Part shown: positions 13,411 to 26,700 of the stretch, piece after piece
Layout of the letters: each line of letters starts with the position of its first letter
Position numbering within the stretch: the stretch's first letter is position 1
From: Apricaphanius iberus
Taxonomy: Eukaryota > Chordata > Actinopteri > Cyprinodontiformes > Aphaniidae
DNA length: 64,000 nucleotides
Assembly (NCBI GenBank): GCA_028564705.1
Contig: JAPXFQ010000074.1
Span: forward strand, 930,001 to 994,000
Reading direction: 5' to 3'
Translations under genes and position numbers: made by a program
The notes under the pieces: generated by a model
The model's input: the letters and a program-made list of their open reading frames with translations, nothing else
Database searches by the model: none
Told to the model about the DNA's origin: nothing

Positions 13411-14049
13411 TTTCCTGATGGCAGTAAAATGTAGCATCAGGAGGGTCTAGATGCTTAGCATTTCAGTGAGAAATCAAAAAGGCTAGTAAGGCTGTGGGTC
13501 AGTTCACCCTTTTGCTAATTTGCCGCATTTTCTCCCTTCATAGTTCCATTTCATCACACACATTGTTTCTATTTCAGGTACATGGAATTATTCCAGTAGC
13601 TTTTATATTTCATTGTATTTCCACTAGGGCTTAAAATAATTCAAAAATCAATTTTATTTTTTAGAATGGTTTGCCCTTTTTACAGCTGAAATAGGAAGGG
13701 AAAGTCCAGACAGAAAATTTAAGTTTTGTGTATGAAAGGGTTAATACAGTTTCCCATGGAGAACTGCTACTTGTCCAGGGGTAAGTCATTGAATTTTAGG
13801 CATATAATTAAGATAACTGTAAAAAAAAAAAGTTGATAACACTGACCCATATCAATATCAAGCTGGAATCTGACTGAATCGAATCGGTTCTAACTCTTGA
13901 GAAACCGAATTAAATCGGTTCTTGAAATTTGAATCGATACCCACCCCTAATTACCACTGATTATGGTTCTGATCCCTGTACATTCCAGTTTACTTAAGGG
14001 TGTTAAGGATACATGTATTCAAATTTTTCATTACGGCCCTGTTGGATTG

Positions 14050-15000
14050 GTAAACATGTGGGCCGAAAATTAATCCAGCTGTTTTGTACCTGAACACGAA
14101 CTCGGACTGCAGGTCAACGTTCCGCATGGCAACTTTAAAAAGTGACACGAAAAACAAATCAGACAGGACTTCCAGCTCTACCTAAACTATGCTGTTTGGA
14201 AACACTGTTTCTCATTCAGCTACAGCAAAAACTGAAAGATGGACCGAGACGGAAGTTTGTCAGTGAATACATCTCTCAACAGCAATAAGGTCCATAAAAC
14301 ACTGTGCTCTGTGCTGAACTGAATGACTCACCTGAAACGATGGTCAAACTCAGTATAAACTTCACTGATACTAGAGAAAACAAGCTGTCACCATGGCTAC
14401 CAGTCAGATCCAATCAGACCAGACTACTGATTTTGTAAGTCGGTGGAATCCCCTTTGATGAGAAGGAATATTCTCAAAAGCTGACCATGCTGTTTTCAAC
14501 TACAGTTTGGAAACAACATTTTGAATCTATCAAAAAGACTCCAAAGTGACTTAAGGTTGAATAGAGAACATGGGCACCAAAGCGACATCTAGTGTTTCGA
14601 GGTTGTAGTTGCAACAACAAAACTTAATGTTAAGATGTGTAAATGCCAGGTTTGTAGCCACGACCAGCCAGCAACGAATTTTACAGGGTAAGGACTATTA
14701 TGTACTAAATTTATTCTATATCAGAATTTTAAATCAAAATACTAAATGGAAAATAAATATAACAAAATGAGGGTCAAAGGCAACAATAGTTTTTGTACAC
14801 TTCTAAGCATCTTATTTGGAAAGCTTCTAATGCTGATCACAGTAAACAAGAATCATTTGCACACATTACATTTTCCTTGATTGAAGTATACAGAAAATGT
14901 ACAAAATTGTGTATTTTGTGTACAGTTGCACCCTTAAGTTGACTCGGATAAAATGTCAGAGGTCATGACCTCTTCATTAAACCATTTTAGCCAGTATCAC
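14050..15000. repeat. unnamed dispersed repeat, copy B
   Basis: Partner of the copy at 11350-12230, with the same order of blocks and moderate divergence including small indels. It also contains ACATCTAGTG, a weak CTCF-like stretch, near 14590. A relic with GAATCGAATCGGTTC and AATCGATACCCACCCCTA lies just to its left (13850-13950). Confidence 0.6.
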
Positions 15001-17019
15001 CATCCTGGTGATGAATAGCACTGATTATAGTCATGTAAGCACATTACCTGACAGGAAACCTCATCAGAATAGAGAAAATGACTGAGGTGAGTCTCTGGTC
15101 GTTGGTACAGAACGTTTAGTTGTAAAGGGAAAAAAATATGCAAGACTTCAGAAACCTGATGATTACAAGTTTTTCTTCAGCACCAGTTTACTTTAAACAG
15201 CTAGAGGAGCCAGTCTTAACTCCCAGCAGATTGTTTGCCCACTTCCCTCTATTGTTGACTTCAGTGGTTTGTGGAGAAGCTGTTTTGTAGGAGAACCATG
15301 ATACTGTCGCAGATCAAAGTAACCTGCTCCTCCTGCTTAGCTCTGGATGGGTTGTTTTAATTTGAAGTTGGGCTCTTTGTATGACACAATGAGCAGTTTT
15401 TTCTCCTGTATCAACAGGGGAACATGAAAAAAAACCTTCCACCTGCTGACTTCTTGTTTCTTCCCGTTGACATGAATGCAGCATCTGTGCCTATCACATG
15501 CTAATATTCCAACTATAACCAGCCACTGTGCGTAACTGAGCTGGTTACAGAGATCTGGAGTTTCTGTGTATATTTTGCAAGGTCATGTTTTTTTTATATA
15601 TATGACAAAATGTGACTTTTATGAGGTTAAAAATAATATATTCATTTCTTGTGGATATTTAAAATATGAGTTGCTTATGATAGTTTAGTTTTAATAGTGA
15701 GTTTTGTGGATTTCCTTAAGTTCTCCATGTGCTGTTAAGAGCTCGAGTCTCCTTGTGATTTAGGAGCTGATGGAATTTTGACTGAAACCAAACTCTTCTG
15801 TCCTCCATGTTCTTCTGTCGTCCTCACATGTGCCTTTATCTTGCCTCAGACAACATTCAGTCCATTCAAACAGTTTTTACTTGTTTATATAACTTTACAT
15901 TATTTTGGTCATTGATACCCATAGATTATTTTCCATTAGAAAGTAGATTTCAGTTTTAAGTCCTACATTTTACATGTTTATTCTACCTGCCAGAACTCCA
16001 ACCTTTCCCTGAATCATGGAGTTCAGCTGAATTCTTTATCTAGAAATATGCTGAAAATGTTCAGATCTTTTAGATGTTTTTATCCAGTTTAAGATTTAAG
16101 CAATGAAAAGCCATTCTTCAAAAGGTGCCATTAGGAGAAAAAAAAACTATTTTTAGCATTTCTGCAGATTAGAGTTTTGTATTCCAGCTGGAGCAGGGTC
16201 TCGGTGCTTGAAGCAGAACAGCGTCACAAAAATAGCTCTGCTGTGAAAATATTTCACCTCGGGTTCACCGTGACTCAGCAGACCTGAGGTCAGTCGTCTC
16301 AAAGGAAAAACGCCAGCCATACTGTGCCAAAGTCTTAAGTTCCTTTTCTCACATTTATATGGAAAATAAATCCCAATTGGGTGCAAGATGTGCAAACAAA
16401 GTCATAAATGGGCCACAATAAAGCAGGGACACTACAGCACAGTAATGATCTAAAAGTGAAGCATATTAGCAGGATTGGAACTAATCTACCTTATGCTGAA
16501 CAAAACCAGAAATGCATTTGAAGGTCCAGGAGACAACTTTGTTAATGCAGCACCTCAAAGGAACTCTGGATACTTTGTGTGTTAAAAGTACTGAGACTGT
16601 TTATTCCCACCCATTCACTTTGTTTTTCCCCCTCCATACACTCCTCATATCTTTGTGGATTCTGTACATGGTAATTAGTTTTTGGGATTCATGGAAAAAT
16701 ATTTTTGAAATTTTTCAATTTGTTTTCTTTCCAATATTTTCAAACATAAGCTGTTTTAATATTGTCATACATGCTGGAGTATTCTTGAATTAAATATTGA
16801 TATGAAGCAGATTGTGAGTTATTGTGTCCTGATCACTGGCCGATTAAATTCATTTGTGTTCAGTGTTTTACTCTGATGTTCCAAAATGAAATTGATTAAC
16901 AAGCCTCTAACGCCTTTCAAACATTCTGGGTGTGCTGACTGGCCATCAGCTGCAGTATAATAATACATCAAACCTTTTCAGCTCTTTTCTGGACACTCAA
17001 AGACAATTTACAAATTCCA
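15001..17019. other. spacer between man1b1 and dpp7 tails
   Basis: Intergenic sequence between the two convergent genes. Only short chance frames were seen, and no recognised repeat. Confidence 0.5.
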
Positions 17020-17265
17020 TTATTCATTCACTCTCACATTCACACACTGGTAGAAGCAAGCTACGATTGTAGCCACAGCTGCCCTGGGGCAGACTGACAG
17101 AAGCAAGGCTGCCATATCCCACCATCGGCCCCTCTGGCCAACACCAGTAGGCGGTAGGTGAAGTGTCTTGCCCAAGGACACGACGACTGAGACAGATGGA
17201 TCTGGGGCTCGAACCAACAACCCCTCCGATTGCAAGGCAACCTCAGCCACATCTTCTAAAACATC
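17020..17265 (-). repeat. tRNA-derived SINE
   Basis: Read on the minus strand it starts with a tRNA-like head (GTGGCTGAGGTTGC as A-box region, then TTGGTTCGAGCCCC as B-box) and runs through CTTGGGCAAGACACTTCACC and a CACTGGTGTTGGCC-like body to GTGTGTGAATG. Fish genomes commonly hold SINEs with this body. A headless relative is at 59340-59515 on the plus strand. No recent target duplication was located. Confidence 0.7.
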
Positions 17266-17419
17266 CAGGGATCCGCTTAAATATTCCCTTAAAGCTGTAC
17301 TGTACAGACTGGTTGGAACTGGAGACTTCAGTCCACATTTTCTCACTAGGACATGACAGAGACAGACACTTTGTGGTTTGGTTGAGTAAAACAGCAGTAG
17401 ATGGGGGGGGGGGACATAA

Positions 17420-17425
17420 TTTATT
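17420..17425 (-). promoter_or_regulatory. dpp7: candidate polyadenylation signal of dpp7
   Basis: TTTATT on the plus strand is AATAAA on the dpp7 strand, about 340 bases after the stop codon and before the SINE. This would make 17420-17763 the 3' untranslated region. Confidence 0.45.
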
Positions 17426-17763
17426 GAACACGTGAATTAGCAATCTGCTTTCATTCTAAGCCTCATTAGCAAAACTACACCAGAATATTCTGGCATCAGG
17501 AAGACAGTAAGATGGCAAATGTAAATGTCAATTAATCCCCTCTTCATCTGTAGGATAAAAAGCTGTTTAGCTAGTGTTCTAATGATGCAATGCCTGTTTT
17601 TACTGCAGTAAATCTGTACCGTGTTTAAGGACCAGGAAAGGGAAGCTGCTGAAAATATGTCCAGACAAGAAGTCTAAAAATTCATTGATTTAAATTCCGA
17701 GGGGAAAATGCATGGCTTTTTTAAATGTGCTTTTTTTCTTGAACTCTTAAACGACAGAACATC

Positions 17764-20700
17764 TCAGATGAAGCTCTTCTGCCGTGTGTCTGATGCTCGT
17801 AATCTAATCCTTTCCATCTTCACCCACTGTGCAATGAGCTCAGCTTCAGTCTTTCTGGCACTGATGACTGAAGCTGGATCAGCATCATTAGAGCCTCTGC
17901 AGGAGGAAAAAGAAAAAACATACATTTGATTTTGTTATGTTGTACATCTTAACCAGCGAAGAGAAATAACCAAGGAACCAACCCACATGGAAAGAACTTA
18001 TGAGGATAAATCTGCATATATGAAACTTATAAGCAGTTTATATGTTACCTATATACAGCATATAATAAAATATATATATATCTGCTGCATATATATAGGC
18101 CATATATGTATCCAGTGTTGCTTCTTTATATCCACATATTAGCCCTATATGTACATATGCCTCCTATATAGCTCATGCCCGGATGTGGCCAGTTATCTCA
18201 CTTTGGCAACTGATGCCTAGATTAAATTTTTTATCATCACCACGGCACAGACATGAAAATGGGTCAGGTGAAAAAAGTGAAATTTCCTATTTTGACTCTA
18301 GGCAATGGGTTTTTTTTTCCTATAAAACATTCAATATTGATATCAGTAGTTCAAACTGTTGTAGCTTTAATATGGTTATAGATAATGGTATTCTGTAAAT
18401 GAGAAAAATCTTCAGTACTATCAAAAGTTTGTGATGGGAGAGAATTCCTTTTTTCTTGGACGCCCTGAAGCCTTAAGAAGAATTGAACATCTTTCCTTGA
18501 AGTTCTTGATAATCCTATAAATGATTTGATTTAGGTGCAATCTTAGTAGCCACAATGTCCTTGCCTGTGGAACTTTCATGGCAAAGCAGGACTATGCAAT
18601 CTGATCCTTGTTCATAACACTCTGGAGTATATGCAAATGACTATTATAAAAACTTAAGCAGCAACTTTTCCAATTTCCAATATTTATGTAATTCTCAAAA
18701 ATGTTGGCCATGACTACACAATTCATGTAGGTCACTTATGTTGTCTTCAAAACAGCAAATTTCACCGAAAGGTGAGTGATTTTCATGTCTGAAGGTAATA
18801 ACTAGGGATGCACCGTTCCGACTTTTTCAGTCCCGATACAGATGGCTGGATTTTTGTGTATCTGTCGATACCCGATACCGATCCGATACCATTTGTGACA
18901 GTGTGGAGGTCCTGTCACTATGGCTCCGATAGATCATGTGCCCTGGCTGCTGGCCACAGCAATTAAAGGCACCAGACTTTACAAAATAAACATAACTGAG
19001 ACAAAATAACAGATGTAAAATATAAAATTACCACAAAAATAAAATTTCAAGTGAAAAATTAATCCTTTTTGGAAAAATGTGTTGCAGATATTCCCCATTT
19101 TGAGTATCGGTTCATGGTATCGGTTAAGTTTAACCGATACCAGTACATTAGGCAGTATCGGGGCCCATACCCGATACCAGTATCGGTATCGGTGCATTCC
19201 TAGTAATAACTACTTTTTTGTCTGAAGCCCATTTCAGGAAAAAAATAAAATAATGCAATAACTTCTGTGACAGGGAAAGGGTCTCTCAAACGCGGTGTTC
19301 TGTCTGAAACCGGCTGCAGCCTACAGTACATCAGCACGACCGATCAGGTGACTGAAAAACATTGATAAACAAACCCCGTTGTTCTGCCGACCGCAGTGGG
19401 CAACAGAAGGGAAACAGAACCTCCAATCCTATTGCTTGGCTAGCAGAGGAAGGCACTAGTTTCTGGAGAAACTCGTTTCAAGGAACCCAAAGACTGCCGA
19501 CACCAGGTGAATCCTAAATATTATAATTGTTTATCCCAAGAGCTTGACAAAACCCCTCCAAGTTTCAGGCTGCCGACCGCTGAGAAACAGAGCCACCAAG
19601 GTGGAGGACCTAACACAGCCCAAACCGCATGCCTGAACCGGACAGAGGCTGCATCCCTTCGTGCCAGAGGCTGCATCGAGCCGCCGACACAGGACTGATG
19701 AAGAGTGGCCGGGTCGGGGAATCCCAGAGGTGCTGTTCGTGAGTGTCGGGGCCATCCGTGACACAGCTGAACCCAGAAAGGAGGAAAACGGTGTCCTGAT
19801 CGGAAGCTCAAGGAGCTACTAGCCTTCTAACTAGCTTATTTTTGGGTAAACAGGCCTCTTGGCCTGAAACTTTAATCAATGTTTTAACAGACTTTTCCCG
19901 ACCAAGAGTCGTTTTAAATCCTGCAATTTGAGCTACTCTATCAGACAGGAGTTTTCCTGTTTTTTTTGTTTAATGTTTAATAAGTGTATGAGCCACTCTA
20001 TATTGCCCCAAGTGCGTCGCAGATAGCTACAGCTAAGGAAGCCCACATGTTTGTTTAGGCCGGCGTCTCATAAACAAAGATCGCTATTAAGGGTTCAAAC
20101 AGAACTCAGTTTAAAAATAATTGTTTAAGAACAAAAACTAATTTAATTAGCCGTGTTCGAGCTCACCTTATTCGATCAAAATATGGGAATTAGATTTACT
20201 GTTGTGAACAATCCATGACTTAAGTAATCCTCCAAATGTTAACTACTCTTATCAAGAGAAATCTTACACAAACATTTCTTGATCCAAAGAAAGTTAAATT
20301 TGGTTTTATTGGTTTACATATAAAGCAATGGTGATAAATTTGTTAAACTAAAATTAGTGAAACTAATTCAGCTTTCCTTCCAGCATAAATCAGAATATAT
20401 GGTTTCTCATTTTAATACATTATTCATATTTTTGTGTTCTTTTATTTTAACTATTCATTTATTTAAATCAATAATGTGTTCTTTTACTATTGTGGTGATT
20501 AAAATTTTTTTGTTTTCTGTAAATAAATCTTGTGTTTGGAAAGTAACGGTGGTCATTTCTTGTTCAACACACACATTGCAAGGTTTATGGTCAATTAACG
20601 GTAAAGAATTAATTCCTTCGGATTATGAGACTGACAGACATTTGGGTTTTAAAATAGTTCCTGACAATAACGAATAATAATTTTCCATAAGTTATTAATT

Positions 20701-23700
20701 TTATTGACTGCCATAAGCAGTCCTTTGACTATTAATAGCCAAATAGTTATATTTTTGGTAATATCCCCAACAGTGTGGAATTCTGTGACAAAACGACAAA
20801 CAAATGGTTCCAGCTGCTTCTCCGATAAATATATTTTCAAGTGTATGGTTGTCAGTTTTTTCTTAAAATTACCTGGGACAATAACCATAAATCGGAGTCT
20901 AGTTCGAATATTGCTAGAGATTAAATATTAATTAATATATTAGCTATGTTTTTCTCTGAGCGATGTTTGGGGCGACTAGGTATAAAAAAAACGGTTTGGA
21001 ACAGACTTGCCTTACGTGACCGCGGCTGCCGGCTTACATGCTCCGTTTACGTCCCGCCCATCGTAATAGCATTGTAGCAAAGTAATATTACTTCAACCAT
21101 GGAACTGTACATGTAAAACGAGAGTTTTACTTTTTTGTATATGTTAGTTAAATCAAATGTGCAAACGAATTAGTACCTGGTAGCCACTGAAGCTGCAACT
21201 AATAAGCAACTCACCAACCATATATAACTGTTTTTGATCCAAAAAACAATAAAAAAAATAAAAGAAACATTATAGATATAAACCAGATGGTTAAAATCCG
21301 TTGACTTACATTTAAAATAGAAATTTCCCCCCAAAGTAGCTGCTGCCGACTCCTACCGCGCTGTAGTCTGGGAAATTTTTGACCGAGAGAAGCCATCAAG
21401 GCACGTCTGACGTATCCTCTGTTAGTTAGCTAAACGGCTAACAAACGGAGAACAGATTCTTCGGTAGAACATGAACATTGGAACACGCCTTGGCGGTCCC
21501 TGATGACGTATCTCCTAGGCAACCGGGGCGGGACCAAGGCATCAAGGCGAGGTTCCTGGGCATTGAGAAACACCCTAAGTCTCCACACATAAAACACTCA
21601 CCAAGAGCTTGTAGAGCTTCTCTTCCATGCTGGATCTCACTCCATCGACTGCTCTGACATGGCTGCTACTTTACACATGGTCACATTTATAGAGGCTTTC
21701 TCCGTGTTTAATGCTTCTTTCTTAGTCCTGAAGGCTTTGACCCTCGCTTCTTCTGCAGTTTTAGTCTGGTAAACGTTTTTACACAAAACCTAAAGTAACT
21801 TTTGCCGCCGGTCGAAAAATCAGCGTTTTCTCTGCATCAAAGTAAGTTTTTTAAATTCACGGACGTCATATGTTCGATCCACGGCACATTTCAAACTGGA
21901 TCAGAAAATAACTTATTGCTCAGCTGACTCTCATTCATTTTTTTAGCCAGTAGGGGACCCGTGGACCAGAAGTAGAAGGGCGTGACTTAGGCTCCCCGTT
22001 GCAGCAGTCCAAGATGGATTCTCCTGAGTTTGGAAAACTCAAAATCTCACAAGAATCCATCTTGCCGAGAAAGGTTATGTTTGCAGGGAATCTGCAAGGA
22101 ATTTGGCTCTTTTGAGTTGAGGAACTTCTTGTATGCGGCGTCTATATACAGGAACAAAACAACTCTGGTCACGCATGTAAACGGGTTATTCCGAATGTTT
22201 CAGAAGCCCGAATAGTGACCTTAACACGACCATAACTCGAATATTAACAGCTTGTAAACATAGTCACTGTTGGACTCTGTGGAGCTGTTTGGTGTTCAGA
22301 TTTTCAATTTTGGAGTCTAACTGTACGTAGACACCAAAAGCGAATTAAGCGAGCGGCGAGTCAGGTGTACATGTTATGTCAATGGAGGAGCGCGATGACG
22401 CGCGGCAGGGGGTCCCGCTTCAAGGCAGAAGCAGATTTGCGTCGCGAAAACGCTTTTCTGCCCGATCTGCGTGGAGGATTTGTGCGAATGAGGCGTTTGC
22501 GGCGCGGCTCAAATATTATAAACTTTTACGAACCGCAGACAGATGGACAGCTGTTCAGAAATGTAGTTGGTGCTTTGGCAGGCGAAGCTTGGACCTTCAC
22601 GGCACAAACTGGGCGAGCAGGTCACGTTCTCAGGGCGGCGAGGAGCCGGTGTTTATGAGAGGCTCGCTGCTGTTTGTGGATCCCTCTGCCGCAGCTAGAC
22701 TGTATCTGTAGCTCACCAAGCCATTTTCTGTTAGTGTACTTTATGACTTTGGGAAATCAAATGATGCGTCTACATTACAGAATTTTTTATTATGTTCAGC
22801 CCTTTATCCAAAATGTTTATGTTCATGTAATCGCACATGTAAGCACTTTGGGTTAACCAACGGAAGATAGGCAAATCTACTCACTCTAAGCTGACAGAGA
22901 AGATAAGAAATTAACTGTATAAATGTTTATTTTTTTCTGTTCAGTTTATGATTTATTATATTGTTATTCAAAAAGGGACTGAGGCCTTGAAAGTTTTCGC
23001 TTATTTCTTATTTTACCATTTGAGGTTTAAACAGATAATGTTAACTTCTTCATTTTGAGGTGTTATTAGTGTTACCTAGTAGCTATGGATTTTAATAATT
23101 TTACTAAAATATAGGTATATATACCTATATTATGGGAAAAAGTCCATATTTACATAAGTCATATATATTTTAAAACGTATATCCAGACTTGTATTAAAGG
23201 TTCTATGTTTATGTGATTCTTTCCATATGGGAACAGCTTGTCGTACCTCAGGTCCAGGTGATGAGCCCCTCCAGAGATGTTCAGCGCTACTAGCGATGAG
23301 CTCAGGGACTTCCGTACCTGAAGATGGGAGACCTGGTTAGCTCTGGGATCACTGAAGGTTTACTGTTTGAATCAGACACTCACCCCTCCGTTGGCCCATG
23401 GGTCCAGATCCCCGTTGGAGAAAATTATGTTGCTTGCTGAAGAGAGGACTGAAAACAAGAAGTCGTTAGAAGATGCAGAACTACAGACCAGATTAAAGCC
23501 AAATTCTTGAAAAGAAAAAAATAAGATGTGATCAGATAGGCTTGTAGTCCATCTTAGGAGGGTTCAGGAGGTTTTGAAACGTACCGTCCCCCCAGAACTG
23601 GACTTTGAGCCAGCCTGGTCTTGGAATCACACCCCAGCGCTTGGAGCAGTAAACCTCCCGGTCCTTCTCAGTGAAGGCCATCGGAGGAAACATGTCGGTC

Positions 23701-26700
23701 ACGTTGTTGCTATCGAAGCACAGCTCAACCTCGGTGCATGCCTGCAGGTGCACACAACCAGGAAGTGGGTCTATTAGAAGATCTGGCAGTGAGAACACAC
23801 TGATCTGCTCGTTTATTGGTCTCAAAGAGTCCAGTTATTATAGTCTGTGTGGGACGACTGTGCCCTTCTAACCACTAGAACATCTGCGGGAGACTCCATA
23901 GCTTCATCAGGCTGCTCGTTAGAATTCCCTGTCTCTTAATTGTGGTTGTTACACCTGAGCAATGATGTACACCCTAATCAGAAGCCATAACATTTAGTTT
24001 TTGTCAGTTAAGATTTTTAAACTTTATTAAAAAGGGGCTTCCTACCAGAGGTGGGTGGAGTAGTAAAAAGTTATACTCGAGTAATACCATTTCAGCATAT
24101 TTTTACTCAAGTATAAAGAAGCCCATCAAGAAATTTCTCAAGAATAAAAAAGGTATGCAGCACAAAAAGCAATTCAAATACGGAGAAAACTGATTAGAAT
24201 GTCTGATTCAATATTTTGAAACATGTTATTAGACAAACAAAATTATGTGCAAATGTTGCTATTTTAAGGAAAATTATGATTACATAGCTTGAAAAATAAA
24301 TTCAGTTTATTTATAGCATGGAATACATTCACTTACTCACCCAGACACTTCTGTTGCGACTTGAAGTCCTTTGGGAGAAGTTTTTATCCATTTGCGATCC
24401 GCGTATATCCATATAATGGGAGTTGTTGAGACAACCAAGCTGTAGCCTCTAAATAAGGCATTATCTGCCATAAAACTGCCAATAAATCCAATTTTATGGA
24501 CATACATTGATCATTAATAGATCTAAAAATCTCCCAAATGACTTCAAATCGAACCAAATATGGTCTGGGTGACTAAATGAACCTATTGCATGCTATATAT
24601 AAGGTCCATGTTGCAAAAAAACAGTGCTTCCCCTTTTTTACTTCATTATAATATTACCCAAGTAAAAGTAAAAAGTATGATGTAGTGAAACTACTCCAAA
24701 ATGTTACTCAAGTTACTCCACACTTAAAGTTTTAAGAGATTCAACACAAAATCTATTCCAAATATACAAAGTTAGTTGTAGTTCTAGTTTTTTTTTAACC
24801 CTAATTTTCTTGTCCAGATAATAATAATGAAATAATTTCCAGGTACGGGTTAAACAGTACCACAGTACGGTATGTATCTGGGGTTTTAAAGTCACACTAA
24901 TCAAGAAAAATAGACAAACATTTGATGAGCATATGATTTATATTATTTTAGCACCAAACAAAGAAGCTTTTTTTCCCTGAATTAATACCCTTCAATTATT
25001 AATTTGATATTATTCTTTTCTATACCATAAAATACTTTAAAGTATAGAACTGACTGGAGATTTGATTGAATTTAAAAAAAATATATATAAAAAAAACAAG
25101 CAGACATGGCCAGAGTAGAAAACAATATAACCAATTGAAAACAGTTAGTGTTAATGTTTAGAAATGTTGAAATAATACTTTTTCCATATTTGAGAATAAA
25201 ACATGCTTAAATCACATTGGAGTCGTTTGGATCTTTAGACGTCCTATTTTCCCCAGTTGTACTTGAATGTAGCATGGGCAGCTGTTGACATGAAACCTGT
25301 TGAGGCTGTCTTAGTTAACAGCAGACAGCAGCACAGGAAGGCAACACATCTTCCCCACTTGGAAGTAAAGTAGTTGGTACCACATCTGTTACTCCTAATA
25401 TTTCCCATCAACCCCAGAGTTGGGGTCTCTGGTGTGCCTATGGGTGTACCTGGTAGTCCCAGGCCAGGCTGTCGGATCCCAGTCCACATCCAGTAGGATC
25501 AGCACATTCCACATAGAGACTGTACAGGTCGAAACAGGTCAGCAACCCAGTGGAGTTGTACACGATCCCTGCAGGTTGGAATGCATCGGTTACTGAACAT
25601 GTAGCTCTGTTGGACACTGGTTTGGATCAACGGGTCATTTCACTGGTTTTTTTTATGTTTGTTTATCCACATATTTTCTGAGCTTTTAGCTCAACGGTTG
25701 AGCAACAACCAGACTGCTACTGTGAAACTCTGAGATATCATAAAGTAGGGTGGTAATGTTTACAGCCAAAGAGATGCACTGTCTGCTCATTGCCCCACCA
25801 GGTGAACTGTTCTAAACCTAAAGCTGACCACTGCCCTCTAGTGTTTGCACACAACAGTACATCTGAATGTTCCTTTATCCTAAACTGTAGCAAACTGCTG
25901 TGTAGCTTTATAGTAAAGGATCTTCACTGATCAGTGCCTGTCTCAGAGGAAAGGTTCAAACAAACAAATGTCCAATAAGCCTGCTGCTTTGTGTTAGCGC
26001 ACCTGCAGTATCTCTGAGGTTAGCCAGCAGATCCGATCCTCCCAGCATGGTTCCACAGGCCACCTGGAAGGAAAGATCACAGCAAAAAAACAGCATGTCA
26101 GTCTGATATCAGCTTTTCCAACGCACTGTTTTAGATTCAAACTATGCAGCAACTACTTTGCACAAAATTATATTTTAAAAGGACCTTTCAGGGTCCATAA
26201 AATGTATAAAAACTCAACCAATGATCTGTTAATTCCTTCTGTATCAAACAAGAAATATTTTCAGAGTAGAATGAAGCTAAAAGTATTTTGTTGCCAACTT
26301 TGTCTGGAAGTGATTATTTAAAAATAAATTAACAGGATATGTTAGTGTAGTATATAAAAAAAACTGTTTATTTGAATGTTGCCAGACCTAAAGTGTTTGT
26401 AGGAACCCAAAAAAAAAGCCTCTCAGCCATCCCATGCAGACATGATGAAGAGGGTTAAAGATGACACAGCAGCTACTGAACATTTGTCCCTATGGAGCCC
26501 GGCAGGGGTCAGGTGCAGAAATAATTTTTGAGGAGTAAGAATCTGTACCCTCAGTTTACTAAACCGTGCGCACGGATTACAAATCTGTACCTTCAGTTTA
26601 TCAAACTGTGACCATCTGGGGGGTCCTGTTCGCTTGATAATATTCCCCGATTGCCATTATAAAGTAAAGTTCTGCTTTGGCGGAGTGTTTAATATACAGG

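Noticed and set aside
22365..22711. Two overlapping frames of about 100 codons in a CpG-rich block
   Set aside because: Open frames are expected in GC-rich DNA. They lack any recognisable domain or splice context.
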